From: Diphasiastrum complanatum
Lineage: Eukaryota > Streptophyta > Lycopodiopsida > Lycopodiales > Lycopodiaceae
NCBI GenBank assembly: GCA_029204225.1
Contig: CM055095.1
Location: 53,105,836-53,169,835, forward strand
DNA: 64,000 nucleotides
Direction of reading: 5' to 3'
The notes beneath the pieces were generated by a model. It was not told the DNA's origin. It saw nothing but the letters and a program-made list of their open reading frames with translations, and ran no database searches. The position numbers and the translations under genes were made by a program. Of the stretch, positions 1 to 9,706 are shown piece after piece; the stretch's first letter is position 1; each line of letters starts with the position of its first letter.

Positions 1-618
1 TTCTTTTTCAATTTGTAAATGTTGCATCCCTTACTCAATTTTACATCTCTTTTTTGTATTTGCTAACGGCAATGTTTGTTCACATCTCGATCAGGGGGAT
101 GCATAAACAGATGTGTGTGTGTGTTTGTGTGTGTGTTCATGTTCGTGTGCGTGTATAGAGTATATTAGTACCAGCACGGTCCAACTTCAGCCCTACGCAA
201 TCATTCCTTGTTGGCATGGGCTCTTTTCTAACCAAGCCAACTGTACACTCTCACTTGGATAGGTGATGTGCATACAAACCCTGCAGAGTAGGATGAAGAA
301 AAAGGGAATCAAGGACAGACAAGCTATCCCCCCTAGTCCCTCTTACTATATTACTTGGGTAATTGCCAAATTATAATAAGCTGATTTTTGCAAGATAAGT
401 CAAAGACTATTGTCACACATGCAAGAGTTCTCAGGCCTACTAATATGTGAGAAAGTCAATATGTTGTAATGTTTGTTTGGGTCTAGATAAATTAGGAAAA
501 ACAGCCAAGGGCCATGCCCATAAGCCATTTCAAAAGTTCTCAGGATACCTTGCCCATGTGTTTGTAGCATAGTTGATACAAAAATTGGAAGAAAAGCTGA
601 CTTTGAGGCACAACCAAA

Positions 619-1227
619 GTTGCAGTCCGCGATCCGGAACGCGTTCAGGAACGCGATCCGGGATTTCCCATTAGGGTTTCCCGGAATGCAATTTTTTTAT
701 TTTTATTGGATAGTTGCCAATATGGGTATCATGTGAAAGGATATCAAAAAAGCAATTGTTATGTAGATTTGTTGCTTGGTTTCAGATGGCTGCAGGCTAC
801 ATTCATTAGAAATCTGGACATCAGTAGATGGTTTAAGAAAACTGGCTGCATTTTCATATGGTTTCAAAAATTTGGACATTAGTAGATGGTTTCAGCTATT
901 CCACAAGAAGTAAACAATTCCCGCCAGTCTAAGGAAGGCTCCTTCTAACTCTTTCTATCGTTTTCTAAGAGACGGAATCAGGAGATCCGCAAACCATTGG
1001 CATCAGAACACCATTTCAAAACTGATTTCTGATATCTATTGGAAAAGCATGTCCACCATTCAATTACGGTTTAGTTAGTATCAAACCCCAAACCAAAAAA
1101 AAAATTAGCCATTACTCCTTTTTCCACCAAAAAAGAAAAATTTGCGACCCGGGTCGCGGATCGCTGATGTTCTGGATCGCACGATTTGAAACGTTTTTGC
1201 AGCGGATTGCGATCTGCTGCAACTAAG
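619..1227. mobile_element. miniature inverted-repeat element, GTTGCAG family, longest copy
   Basis: The left end reads GTTGCAGTCCGCGATCCGG and the right end, reverse-complemented, reads GTTGCAGCAGATCGCAATCC. The element is flanked by the direct repeat GGCACAACCAAA (607-618 on the left, 1228-1239 on the right). The ends are CpG-rich palindromic blocks (GATCCGGAACGCG and similar), and the middle is AT-rich and non-coding. Related sequence occurs at 1707-1765, about 7355-7517 (inverted) and about 60984-61100. There is no transposase. The superfamily is uncertain: the repeat at the flanks is longer than the 8 bp typical of hAT. Confidence 0.6.
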
Positions 1228-1706
1228 GGCACAACCAAAAGACAAAACATAGAGGTTACAAAAGATTCTTGGAATATCTTTTCCTAATACATATAAAACT
1301 TTTTGCAGAAGTGTCTATTGCCCAGCAGAAATAGACACATGATGTTGAGATGTTCTTCGAGTAAATGGCTACTTGTTTCAACGTCTATGTTGCATCAAAA
1401 TGACATTCCATGGGCAGAACATTCCGGACCATTGGAATGGGAAAAAAAAACCTTAATTTTTTTTATTTACAGCTAGTGCAACCATTAAAAAACATGTAAC
1501 CTAGGAACAGCAGTAGGTTTCAAAATCTAGAGAATCATGTTGTACACAACACATCCATGTCAAGTTACTATCTATTATGGATCTTGTCCTATTTGTCACA
1601 ATGGGTTATAGTTCCAATCAAGAGGGGATTAGAAGCAGCGATTGAGTAAAAAGGGGCATGGAGAAATGGGTTTAGGGTTTAGGCCCAACTATGTCGCAGC
1701 CAATGT

Positions 1707-1765
1707 TGCACATTCCATTCCGGATCACACAGAAAATCCCATTAGGTTTTCCCAAAACGCAAAAG
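1707..1765. mobile_element. fragment of the GTTGCAG miniature element family
   Basis: A short block with CATTCCGGATCACACAG and CCCATTAGGTTTTCCC matches the left-end subregion of the element at 619-1227 (GATCCGG... CCCATTAGGGTTTCCC). It sits exactly where the LINE at 1766-3600 stops matching other copies, so it marks the broken 3' edge of that LINE. Confidence 0.5.
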
Positions 1766-3350
1766 GGTGAATGAGGTTTGTGGACCATGGAGAGGGAAAT
1801 TCAGAGGTGACAGCTCGGTTGAATAGAATGGAAAGGAAGGGTGAGAGGATGTCAGGAGCATACTTTAGAAGTTCAGCCTCTAGCTCAACAATATCTTTGG
1901 CTTTATGGGAATGGAGTCGTGTGAGGGCCTTCTCTATAAGGTCATTAGTGAATATGTCAGAAGTATCCGTGGGACGAGATGTGGGAAGAGGAAGGGTATC
2001 TGGGATGGTGTACAATGACATAGCATATGCGACCCAAATACTAAGGTCTGTAATCCGTGGTGGAGGTGACCGTGGAAGGAACTTCTTCCAAAAGGAACCT
2101 GAGGAGGAACTGAATAGGAGATCCATCATTTTCCTACCCTGGCCAATCTCATATGCAATTTTCTTTTTTTTGGTAGTTCTATGGTAGACATGAGATATGG
2201 TTTTGATCATATGAGGAAGATGGGAGGGAGCATATATGAGGTTCTGATGGAGGTGGATGCATTCCTTATCATACTAGGGGTTATGGAGTCTATAACATCG
2301 TTGGTGCTTGGGCCGTGGGGATGGAAAGGCAATGGAAGTTGCAGTGTGAATGGTCTGGACAAGAAATAGGGACTGCTCCTCTAGGCAATACGACTGGAGA
2401 GAGTCTCGAAATAAGCAAGCCACACCACTTGAACCGTGACCAGTCAGTGCTCTCGTTGTCCTCTGACAGGCAGAAAACCAGCAAAATCCCTCAATGCAAG
2501 GAAGTCCTCTCTCAGGACTCTCATGTGTCTCTGTAAGTCTAAGGATACCCCCTATAGCACAAAAATCTCTAAAATCTCCTGCTGTAGCTGAAGGGTGGAT
2601 ACCATTGCAGTTCCATAGACATAATCGCAATGCTTTTGTGAGGGCCCCCAAACCACTCCTAAGTCCGAGGGGCCCAAATCCCTATTTCTGGAGGTCAATG
2701 TACCGGGCCTTACCATCCCGATAAACCACTCTTTTACCCAATGCCTTGGCTTCGCTGAAAACCTTTCACCTTTCCGTAACTTGTATCGGTGTGAGATCAT
2801 AATCCATAAAGACAAGGGTACCTCTCAGCCTAGCTCGTTCTTCAATTCCTCGCACCCGAACATTCATAAACTTATACTTCCGCATTTCTTCTTCGATATG
2901 GTGGCTGAGATGATGCTGTTAAAGGTAGGTGTACCTTCTTAGCTGCCTTCTTTGAATAGAGAGCCCATGTTTTGGTTTTCACCTTATGCTGCTCAATTCA
3001 TTCCTCTAATTCTTGGATCTTTGTGTTGTTGGTGTTGGCTGGTTCTTCTTTCCTGCTCAAGGCCTCTTCCAAGGAGATGATCCGGGCCATCATAGTCTGC
3101 TTCTTGATTGCCATAGCTTGTATGGTAGCTTTCATATGACCCATTTCAATCCTTAGATGGCAATGCATTCTGCTCCATACAAGAAAGAATGTACTGTTCA
3201 AATGCCTTTGTAGGAGAGTAGGTTTCCTTAGAAGATGAGAGGGGATAATGAGAGGGGGCAGGAGAACCAAGGAGGGAGGAGAGGGCCGAGGGGGAAGAAG
3301 AAGGGGATGGGGGGCTGACTGCCTCCGGTTTTTGGTCCATTATCATCGAC

Positions 3351-3374
3351 GGGGGGGGGGGGGGGGGGGGGGGG
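3351..3374. repeat. homopolymer run of 24 G
   Basis: An unbroken run of 24 guanines inside the LINE 5' region, immediately beside the G-rich minisatellite. On the LINE sense strand it is a C-run. The length could be inexact because of sequencing or assembly. Confidence 0.85.
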
Positions 3375-3428
3375 ATGAACAGTGAGGGACAAGATCAGGG
3401 GACAAGGAGGGACAGGAATAGTGAGGGA

Positions 3429-3600
3429 CAGGGAGGGACAGGCTCAGCGGGGGACAGGCAGCGAGGGGGCAAGGGACAGTCAGCGAGGGCAGCGAGGGGC
3501 AGGAGCAGCAAGGGACAGGGAGGGGCAGGCTCAGCGGGGGACAGGCAGCGAGGGGGCAGCAAGGGACAGTGAGAGAGGGGCAGGAGCGAGGGCAGGGTAG
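3429..3600. repeat. G-rich minisatellite, two copies of an 87-bp unit
   Basis: The block starting CAGGGAGGGACAGGCTCAG at 3429 recurs at 3516 with a few differences. Each unit is itself built of GGGACAGGC/AGCGAGGGGC sub-repeats. On the opposite strand these are the CTCGCTGCC modules seen at the heads of the LINEs at 48.2 and 62.1 kb, so the array is expanded LINE 5' sequence. Many GGG runs make quadruplex formation possible. Confidence 0.7.
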
Positions 3601-4704
3601 ATGTAGTCCAGTGCCTCAACAATAAATAGCATCTTCATTTAGTAATGTTTATTAGGTTAGTATTTATCCTCAATGTGCTGGTCTGTGTTGACTAGTGCTG
3701 GCTATCATGAAGTCAATTTTCTATTTTTTACACCATGCATAGCATTAACTAGAGTTCAGATTTTGGCCTTAACAAAAATTGTTCCTGTTAGTATATGACC
3801 ATTGTTTGAGAAGAACTTGAAATTATGATGCCCAGTGTGTCGAGAATAGTCATCACTACATTCCAACCAAATATATCTGAATCAACATCCTTAGATTCGG
3901 ATTTTTTGAAACATTTAAGTAGAGCAACATATCCAAAACAAATTTGTAGAAATCTAGGATTGTGTTTGTTTTAGCATAGGTTCTCCATACAACCACCTTA
4001 TAGCTACCTCTCACAAGTCCTTAGCTTCCAAACAAAATGGTATTAAATGCTACTTTTGAAAATTTGTAGGTTGACATGTCAGGCTAAGAGTTAACTGCAC
4101 ACAGATTCAAATCTTGCATTGAATTGAAAAGTTTCAAAATGGTTTGAAGCCTTTGAATCGAGAATAGTTGTAACAAAGAGCTATGTTACTAAGAGCCTCA
4201 ATACTGAGATAAATCTTAGTTGTCTTACATACCACTATTTTATCTACAAACTCTATGATTCAAGTTCAAACTTTATAAGTGGCCACAATTTATGGTGAAT
4301 TACTGCACAAAACAATGACGTAAAGTGGAGAACAGATTAAGCTTATCAGCTGATTCCAATCAAAAGACAAGCTCGTAACCATGTCGCAACATACACTCTT
4401 TATAGCCATTCTTCCTTATAATACTATAGGAATCTCAGGGAGCATCTTAAGCATGTAGCTTCACGTGGCTTGATAGAGGTACTTTCATGTCTCTTCACTA
4501 GGACTTGCTTGAAGGTTTAATAAGTTATTGTATGGAGTGAGACTTCAGAGGTTCATAATAGAATAATGGATGATAATAACCGGAACAATTTCATATGTTG
4601 AAATAAGGAACTCTGCCATGCATTACAAAACTACCAATCAAAGCAACCATTATCTTTCAATAAATTTAATGTTGCAAAGGCTGGCAGAATAGAATCAAGC
4701 TCAC

Positions 4705-4861
4705 CTACAAATATCACGAAGCATCTTGAACCTTCGTCGCCAACTAAGCTTCTTGCCTTGTCCACTTAGATGCACAAGATGGTATAATGACCCCATATGC
4801 ATGTACTCGGTCACCAAAGAAAGATGTGGGGGTTTTGTGCAAGCGCCCAAGAACAATATTA
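4705..4861 (-). CDS. Raf-like kinase gene, ninth exon (hinge and helix D-E region)
   Basis: A 157-nt exon with acceptor ATAAAACAG and donor TGTAG|GTGAGC. It encodes VILFLGACTKPPHLSLVTEY, the strand leading to the hinge, followed by MGSLYHLVHLSGQGKKLSWR and ending KMLRDICR. This is the N-lobe to C-lobe transition of a plant Raf-like kinase. It ends in phase 2. The following exon should encode the helix E to HRDLK catalytic loop, but no match to it was found in 1-4704, so the next intron exceeds 4.7 kb and the activation segment lies outside the window. Confidence 0.92.
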
Positions 4862-5386
4862 CTGTTTTATCGTCACACAATGTACAGAAGAGCACAAGTT
4901 CCACCAATATTAAGGAAGCAATAACTCATTTTAGCAATGTACAACATATCTAAATAAATAGACATGTAGTTAGTACTTGAAAAAGAATGAATCTGTACAT
5001 TTCAGCTAGCACACTTCCTTGAATAGATAGTAAACTCAATATGTTCATCAACGTGAAAGAATAGCATTATCAATGAATCCTTATTATGCAATTAACCACT
5101 CATCTTAATCACTCATGAATATAATCAGTGGAAGCCCCAAAAGGGATTCTTTCTCAAAACTAACATAAACCAGTATGCATGATAAGAAAACTCACTATAA
5201 CACTCAAATGCATTCACAAATTAGAGTAGTTGACTACATGTGAGAGGTACATCCAAAAAGGTGAAAGAAGGATACGGAGAGGGCTGCAAATGACGTGGTA
5301 GAGACATGAATTGGGGGTTAGTGAGAGAGAGGAGGGTTGGTTGGAACCTAAGACGATGGCGTAAAGCAAAGTTGGGGGCCGATGTA

Positions 5387-5390
<4 letters not shown>

Positions 5391-5429
<39 letters not shown>
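5391..5429. repeat. (GA)n microsatellite
   Basis: About 39 bp of uninterrupted GA dinucleotides. Unlike the other long GA/CT tracts in the window, I see no LINE 3' end next to it. Confidence 0.95.
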
Positions 5430-5431
<2 letters not shown>

Positions 5432-5973
5432 ACCAAGCTCGAATAGTGACTTTCCAAGCTCCAGGCAGGTGAAGATCCAAGCTCCACAAGCTCCCTATGA
5501 AACAAGACAATCACAAGCAAGGTAGAGCAAAGAAAGAAAGAAAGAGAGAATGGGCTTGTGAAGACGTGCACTACCTCCTTATATGGGGAAGAGAGAGGCG
5601 CTCCTATGGTTCCACGGAGTGAGAGGTGCCGTGGCGAAGTGGGCCAGGTCACCATGCAAATGGCTGAGGTGTAGCATAGCAGTGAGTGGGGCCAGCTATT
5701 CATGCAAACCAGATAACTCTAACATTTTCATGCATGCCATCATGCACATATGACAATCCATCCATGCAACTCATACAAGCAATGCATGCATCTCACGCAA
5801 TCTGAACAACTCATGTATGCATCTTATGCAAGTGATCATTCATCTTGACGCTTTGCGTAATTCTAGACCCATATGAGCTTATTCTACTTTCTAATTCTTT
5901 GACTAAGTTGTTTTTACTTACCCATGTATGAAATTCTAAGGTGTATGTCATGCTATCTTATTAGTTACATAAT

Positions 5974-6059
5974 GGCAAGGCTTATCGACATTGCCCACCC
6001 CATGGCAACCTCAATAAGGCTCGCTTGACCACCCCATGGCAACCTCGATAAGCCTTGCC
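5974..6059. repeat. 15-bp perfect inverted repeat with internal direct repeat
   Basis: GGCAAGGCTTATCGA at 5974-5988 is matched perfectly by TCGATAAGCCTTGCC at 6045-6059. Between and overlapping the arms, CACCCCATGGCAACCTC occurs twice. The whole could fold into a hairpin of about 86 nt. No target duplication or TIR signature was seen. Confidence 0.8.
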
Positions 6060-6639
6060 CAGTGGTAGCATATGAAACGTCTCTGATAAGAAATGCATGG
6101 TAATCTGTAGTACCAAAGAATAACTGGAATGCAATGTATGCCATGTTACAAAGTAATGGCATAATGGTATGATATGCGATCATCAATGGCATCAGGGGAA
6201 TCGTGTCCTGTTGTTGCTTTGTTGCTTAAGAATGAGGTTGTGGGAGGTACGTTTAAAACTCGTTGCTATCATTGTCACAAGGGTCGTCTATGAGGATGCA
6301 TGCCCTCAAGATAGGGCTAGTAGCTCTCATTCCAATATGGCGCTAAATGATGAGCGGTCTCTATATGTAGGAGTGTCATCATCATCGTGACCATCATCCA
6401 ATTCTGAATCTATCTATGCTCTTCTCATAAAGAAGAGGGATGTGATCTAACGCTGTGTATCAAGGGGACTATTGATGTATGAAATAGGTCTCACTGCAAT
6501 AAGAACATCTCCCGTACCGCGAGTGCACCACATGGGTCCACATATGATATGAGAAAACGTAAATTTAAGGCATTACATGAATAGAGATTTCCTTTGCCTT
6601 TGGATCCATCTATGATTTTTACGGATAATTTTGCTACGC

Positions 6640-6837
6640 CATAGTTACACGCTGGTTCGAATCGGCCGATTTGTCCCGATTCGATCCGGCTAGCTAGGTT
6701 CGATTCGGTAAATGGTTCGAACCGTTTTCATTTTCTTTTCTGTTTTTTCGTTAGGGGGCCAAAAAACGGTTCGAACCGGTTCAGACCGGTTTCCGATTTG
6801 AATCGGCCCCTAACGGTTCGAAGGTTCGAACCACGAT
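6640..6837. mobile_element. foldback/miniature element rich in GGTTCGAA
   Basis: About 200 bp in which GGTTCGAA or GGTTCGAACC recurs in both orientations. Outer ends are CATAGTTACACGCTGG on the left and, reverse-complemented, ACCTATCGTGGTTCG on the right. The middle contains the palindrome-like ACGGTTCGAACCGGTT. There is no coding capacity. The left terminus resembles that of the element at 58708-59228. A clear target duplication was not identified. Confidence 0.5.
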
Positions 6838-7354
6838 AGGTATATTAGGGTAATACTTTTTCGAGATTCCTTTGAGGATCTCTAGCTAGTATAGAGTACT
6901 TGATATTCATTTGGTAGATTGTTGATTGTAGAGACTACTGATGCTATTCCTAGGGATTTAGCCATTGATGATATAAGATGTTCATTCGACATTCTTTGTA
7001 CAGGATTGCTATTTGCTATCAAGCATTTATATTTATGCTTTATTTGAAGCCATATCTATGATTCTGATTATAACTACACCTATATGATTCGAAGACTTAA
7101 GGAGAAACTTTCACTTCATCTGAGCTTTGATGATGAAACATGACAAACAAACCTATCAAGGGACAATGTTCACATCAAAACTAGGTCTTCAAACTCCTCT
7201 TGACATCTTTTTAGGCTGTTATAATAATGAAGATGGACCTCCCCACTCTTGTAAAGAAAAACAACTTAAATGCTCTCGCTTTGATCACCATCCATACCAT
7301 GTTATAGTTTTTGATTTCAAATCATGAGAGTTAACCCTCATCCTTAAATTTGCC

Positions 7355-7517
7355 TAATTCTCCAAACCAAGCAACAAATCTGCATAACAATTGCTTTTTT
7401 GATTTCCTTTCACATGATACCCATATTGGCAACTATCCAAAAAAAAAAAAAATTGCGTTCCGGGAAACCCTAATGGGAAATCCCGGATCGCGTTCCTGAA
7501 TGCGGACTGCAACTTTG
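7355..7517. mobile_element. GTTGCAG miniature element family, inverted partial copy
   Basis: The reverse complement of this segment matches 619-790 nearly base for base: GTTGCAGTCCGC at its right edge, the CCCATTAGGGTTTCCCGG block, GGATAGTTGCCAATATGGG, then AACAATTGCT and the AAGCAACAAATCTGCA stretch. It is truncated where the homology ends, before the other terminus. Confidence 0.65.
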
Positions 7518-7741
7518 ATATTAATCCATCAATCAACTCTTAGGCCCTTGAGGTTTTTGTGAATTTGAGCCACTATTTTCGCAAGTCACCCTTGTATTGT
7601 TTTAGCCCTTCAAGTCTACTCAAACATTCTAAACATAGAAACAACTTACAAACAAAACTTTCGTTTTTTATTAACAAGATGGGATAAAAGGAAGCTTGTT
7701 TTGCCATGAAATAAGTCAAAACCTATTTGCTTAAGCTTTTT

Positions 7742-7745
<4 letters not shown>

Positions 7746-7834
<89 letters not shown>
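7746..7834. repeat. (GT)n(GA)n microsatellite at a LINE 3' end
   Basis: About 30 bp of GT followed by about 58 bp of GA on the plus strand. On the minus strand this is (TC)n then (AC)n directly after the LINE 3' end (AAGACGTTAATAAAGC). It is therefore the tail of the LINE at 7835-9625 or the target in which it landed. Confidence 0.92.
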
Positions 7835-7837
<3 letters not shown>

Positions 7838-9625
7838 AGAAGAAGAAGCTTTATTAACGTCTTTTCCATGCCAAAAAGCGTATAAGACGAGCAAGTACAT
7901 CAGGTAAAGTGGAACCAAGACGGAACAGTGCCGTCAAACAACATAACTGAAAAACAATCTAACTAAGAAGAGGATAGTGTCCAGGATTATATGGTACAAA
8001 GACCATTTATAGATTCAATTGGCATCTCTTCAATGCTCTAACTCTCACATTATAATGCCATAAACTAGCCACAAATGAAAGCAGAACAAAACAAAAGTGA
8101 AATAAGCCCACAACCTGGGCCAGGTAAGTGTGAAGTGTCTGTTGAGTGGAGTGTACAGTGGGCCCAGATGAGGCAAGTGGCGACTAAATCTGGGAGTTTT
8201 TCGCGGTGGCACAGGGATAGGAATCTCATCATCGGAGTGCTTGAGTTCAAAAGAAGATAGTAAGAAGCAGTTGCTGGGAGTCTAACCCTAGGTGATCCGG
8301 TACAAAAAGTCCCAAGCAACAAGCATCAAGATAGGAGACAAAACTGCGAAGTGTAAGCGCAGCATGGCGGAAACTAAGAAGGGGCGCAGTAAATAGGACT
8401 CACAAGTAAGTATAAGAGGTAACAATGTCAACTGCTTGGCCGTCATAGAAGAATTGATAATTGTGAATGCTCTGTCGGTTGGTGTTGAAAATCATGATCT
8501 TCGTCTTTTTTAAGTTAACATAGAGACCCCAAGCAGCACAAAACCAATGTAACACCTATAAGTGACACTGCAACCCTTTTGGCGAGGGAAAAAGTAGGAC
8601 AATGTCATTAGCATAAAGCAGAATGGGAATGAGCAAATGTGCCAGCGGGCAACCATCTCCACTTTCTTCACGAATGAGGCGCTCAAGGTCATCAATATAA
8701 AGTGCAAACAGCGGAGGGGACAGTGGACAGCCTTGGTTGACACCAGCAGTGCTAGGGATGGGAGAAGACAAATCACTACCCAACCGAATATGTGCTAGAA
8801 CTCTCTCATACAGAGCAACCACTGTTGTGAGAATAGAGTTGAAAAAGCCAAGTTGACGTAGTCTGCTGATCAAAAGATGACAGCGAACAGTATCACAGGC
8901 CTTAGAGAGATCAGCGAAACAAGCAAATACCTTCTTGCCCATATTCTTTGCCTCCTCAATGATAGTACATAGGGTGACGACATGATCAACAGTGCTATAA
9001 CCCCAGCGGAGTTGCATACAATAGTCGAGAATCAGCCTCTATAGTAACGAAGTTCTAGAGAATAGTAGCATACAACTTGGCCATGGTATGACCGATCATA
9101 ATAGTGCGATAGTTGTGGACATTCATGGCATCGCCTGCTTTAAGAATGGGGTGAAGGAGATTGGTAGCCCAAGGTATGGGAAAACCATCAACGACAGAGT
9201 GATTGCCAGGAAAGGGGAGGCGAGTTCGGCAACTGGCTTGAGGAGCTCGGCTGAAAGGAGGTCAATGTCAAACGTACGATTTGTTTGCAGATGGTGGCTT
9301 CAACCATGTCAAGAGCAAAGAGGTCACAGTGGGTAGGACGAGAAGAAAGAGAGATGGAAGGATGAGTAGTTGTATATAGGTTGGTTGCATAGTCGACCCA
9401 GGATTGAAGAGAGATGGGTGCAATGGATAGGGGCTTACGAAGATCTTCCAAAAAGTAGTCGGGGAAGCTGAGTGGAGGGAGCGAAGGAGGTAGGAGGAAC
9501 GGGAAGAAAAGTAGGCCACTTTCTTTTTGCGGAGAAGGGAACGAAGCTGCTTCTCCGCGGAAGAAGAAAGTGTAGAATTGGAGAACTTGAGGAACTCGAC
9601 ATATTTCTGGAAGAAAGAACAGTCG
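7835..9625 (-). pseudogene. LINE (L1-type) ORF2 remnant with reverse transcriptase and 3' end
   Basis: Minus-strand, 5'-truncated. It starts in the region before the reverse transcriptase (about 9600-9270), continues into RT motifs (about 9017-8556: STVDHV, FADLSKACD, GVNQGCPLSPPLFALYIDDL), and ends with a connection region and 3' UTR. The catalytic YADD box reads YAND, and several stops and frame changes are present, so it is dead. The 3' end shows the shared motif near 7850-7890 (GGCATGGAAAAGACGTTAATAAAGC), with the hairpin partly decayed. It is bounded on both sides by CT/CA microsatellites. Confidence 0.85.
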
Positions 9626-9647
9626 TTGTGTGTGTGCGTGTGTGTGT

Positions 9648-9680
<33 letters not shown>
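9626..9680. repeat. (GT)n(GA)n microsatellite between LINE and microexon donor
   Basis: About 23 bp of GT-type repeat followed by about 30 bp of GA. Its right edge is about 6 bp from the microexon splice donor (GTACGT on the minus strand), and its left edge abuts the 5' truncation of the LINE. On the minus strand the order is donor, (CT)n, (CA)n, LINE. Confidence 0.9.
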
Positions 9681-9682
<2 letters not shown>

Positions 9683-9686
9683 GTAC

Positions 9687-9706
9687 CATTTGGATGTCTT
9701 AGGCGA
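9687..9706 (-). CDS. Raf-like kinase gene, eighth exon: 20-nt microexon
   Basis: The exons on either side leave a gap of the form (AG)N...G(TA). A 20-nt segment between a GGAAG acceptor and a consensus GTACGT donor fills it exactly (1 + 18 + 1 bases). It gives Ser-Arg-Leu-Arg-His-Pro-Asn plus the first base of Val. The joined protein then reads LSRLRHPNVILFLGAC, the canonical segment of this kinase family between helix C and the hinge. The intron after it turns into a (CT)n/(CA)n microsatellite at about its seventh base and then into a LINE. A shorter 11-nt version beginning at the internal AAG (9697) would also keep frame but would lose the conserved SRL. Confidence 0.82.

Larger units (their letters stand above)
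1766..3600 (-). mobile_element. LINE (L1-type), broken copy: 5' region, ORF1 start, endonuclease start, pre-RT
   Basis: Read on the minus strand from 3600 to 1766. First comes a C-rich 5' region with CCCTCGCTGCC-type modules. Then an ORF1 start with proline/serine runs and a short coiled coil (about 3346-2998). Next is the start of an apurinic-type endonuclease (about 2651-2274, with LCLWNCNGIHPSATAGD and the LTETHE metal-site motif). Last is a stretch just before the reverse transcriptase (about 2190-1775, DIVELEAELLKYAPDILSP). Large internal deletions and frame changes separate these parts. The copy ends at the miniature-element fragment at 1707-1765, and no reverse transcriptase remains. 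Confidence 0.75.
1..4704 (-). other. partial intron after the ninth exon (runs off left edge)
   Basis: At least 4.7 kb of intron sequence. It holds a miniature element (619-1227), a fragment of the same family (about 1707-1765), a broken LINE (1766-3600) with a G-run and minisatellite at its 5' end, and a (GT)-rich stretch near 112-153. The parts at 1230-1700 and 3605-4700 are AT-rich and contain nothing I recognise. Confidence 0.7.
4862..9686 (-). other. 4.8-kb intron between microexon and ninth exon
   Basis: GTACGT at the 5' end, AAAACAG at the 3' end. From 5' to 3' on the minus strand it contains (CT)n/(CA)n, a LINE (7835-9625), a second (CT)n/(CA)n tract, an inverted miniature element (about 7355-7517), a GGTTCGAA foldback (6640-6837), a 15-bp inverted repeat (5974-6059) and a (GA)n tract (5391-5429). 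The stretches 4870-5380, 5430-5970, 6060-6640 and 6840-7350 hold no gene I can support. Confidence 0.75.

Noticed and set aside
1668-1684. GGGTTTAGGGTTTAGG as telomere repeat
   Set aside because: Only about two TTTAGGG units; too short for an interstitial telomere array.
3375-3622. Three overlapping 65-75-codon frames (Gly/Arg-rich and Pro/Leu-rich)
   Set aside because: They are translations of the G-rich minisatellite in different frames.
7646-7918. 90-codon minus-strand frame with a long Ser-Leu and Thr-His run
   Set aside because: It is translated microsatellite plus LINE 3' UTR.
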